64,000 nt of DNA. Origin: Devosia sp. A16 (GTDB lineage Bacteria; Pseudomonadota; Alphaproteobacteria; Rhizobiales; Devosiaceae). The notes under the pieces are model-generated. The model was not told where the DNA came from. It did no database searches and was given only the letters and a program-made list of their open reading frames with translations. Both the position numbers and the translations under genes were made by a program. The stretch lies in the NCBI RefSeq assembly GCF_001402915.1, contig NZ_CP012945.1, positions 4,751,501 through 4,815,500 on the forward strand, given 5' to 3'. Within the stretch, counting starts at the first letter, position 1, and each line of letters starts with the position of its first letter. Positions 63,875-64,000 of this stretch are shown here, piece by piece.

Positions 63875-64000
63875 ATGAGCACCACCTTCGCCGACCCCGC
63901 CAGCCTCAGCCACGCCGACCTCGAGGAAGGCACGCGGTTCGCGCCGAAATTCGACGCGCACGGCCTCGTCACTGCCGTGGCGCAGGAGGCCGGCAGCAAT
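63875..64000 (+). CDS. hisI: Phosphoribosyl-AMP cyclohydrolase, N-terminal 42 codons (cut by window edge)
   Basis: The frame opens at ATG 63875 (MSTTFADPASLSHADLEEGT) and runs to the edge. The visible residues RFAPKFDAHGLVTAVAQEAG match the N-terminus of HisI, which opens the ring of phosphoribosyl-AMP in histidine synthesis. The catalytic part is outside the window. The call leans on position after folE as well as the sequence. Confidence 0.85.
   Translation, partial: MSTTFADPASLSHADLEEGTRFAPKFDAHGLVTAVAQEAGSN

Overview
The window is high-GC bacterial chromosome (no plasmid or phage core is visible) and reads as an alphaproteobacterium of the Hyphomicrobiales. The clues are the glnB-glnA pair behind a sigma-54 promoter, an iscS-sufB-sufC-sufD-sufS-sufT-sufA operon behind an Irr-type iron control box, a folE/hisI neighbourhood next to a NifU-like scaffold, yidD and thrS, DUF2336 and PilZ proteins, and many GTG/TTG starts. 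A Devosia-like genome is my best guess; that name is inference, not something the sequence proves.

Layout. 1-2.2 kb: the tail of a MazF/PemK toxin, a small unknown gene, and a cytochrome P450 broken by a one-base frameshift. 2.2-5.5 kb: nnrD/E, trigger factor and tRNA-Leu(UAG). 6.1-8.2 kb: glnB-glnA with two NtrC-type enhancer sites and a -24/-12 promoter. 8.3-11.1 kb: a nucleotidyltransferase-like gene, a DUF808 gene, and an IS30-family element inserted precisely inside a 78-bp palindromic repeat. 11.1-18.4 kb: epoxide hydrolase, AraC regulator, methyltransferase-like gene, LysE exporter, PilZ protein, ABC-F ATPase and two paralogous small secreted proteins. 18.8-25.3 kb: parE, a DEAD-box helicase, a GGDEF protein and aroA. 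25.7-34.3 kb: a ten-gene suf operon on the minus strand. 34.4-42.6 kb: an alpha/beta hydrolase, tyrS, a universal stress protein, a giant AsmA-like protein, a peroxiredoxin and an M23 peptidase. 42.7-47.2 kb: a four-domain fusion enzyme and a convergent LuxR-type regulator. 47.3-53.4 kb: prfB with programmed frameshift, nadK, DUF2336, lytic transglycosylase, nitroreductase and a secreted protein. 53.5-57.9 kb: two DGPF (YCII-like) proteins with an ECF42-like sigma factor, then a class III cyclase and a PilZ protein. 58-64 kb: small secreted protein, cupin, thrS, GlsB/YeaQ-like protein, yidD, NifU-like scaffold, folE, AraC-GyrI regulator and the start of hisI.

Most notable. (1) The 1107-residue protein at 42741-46064 joins 2-oxoacid dehydrogenase E1-alpha, E1-beta, a lipoyl-type domain with its lysine, and a ketoacyl-ACP synthase III with an intact Cys-His-Asn triad. 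It looks like a single-chain machine turning a 2-oxoacid into a fatty-acid or polyketide starter without a separate E2. (2) Three overlapping paralogous cupin genes sit between sufB and sufC, which suggests an extra small-molecule or metal function tied to Fe-S assembly. (3) The IS30 insertion regenerates an exact 78-bp repeat when excised in silico, and its transposase borrows its stop codon from the target.
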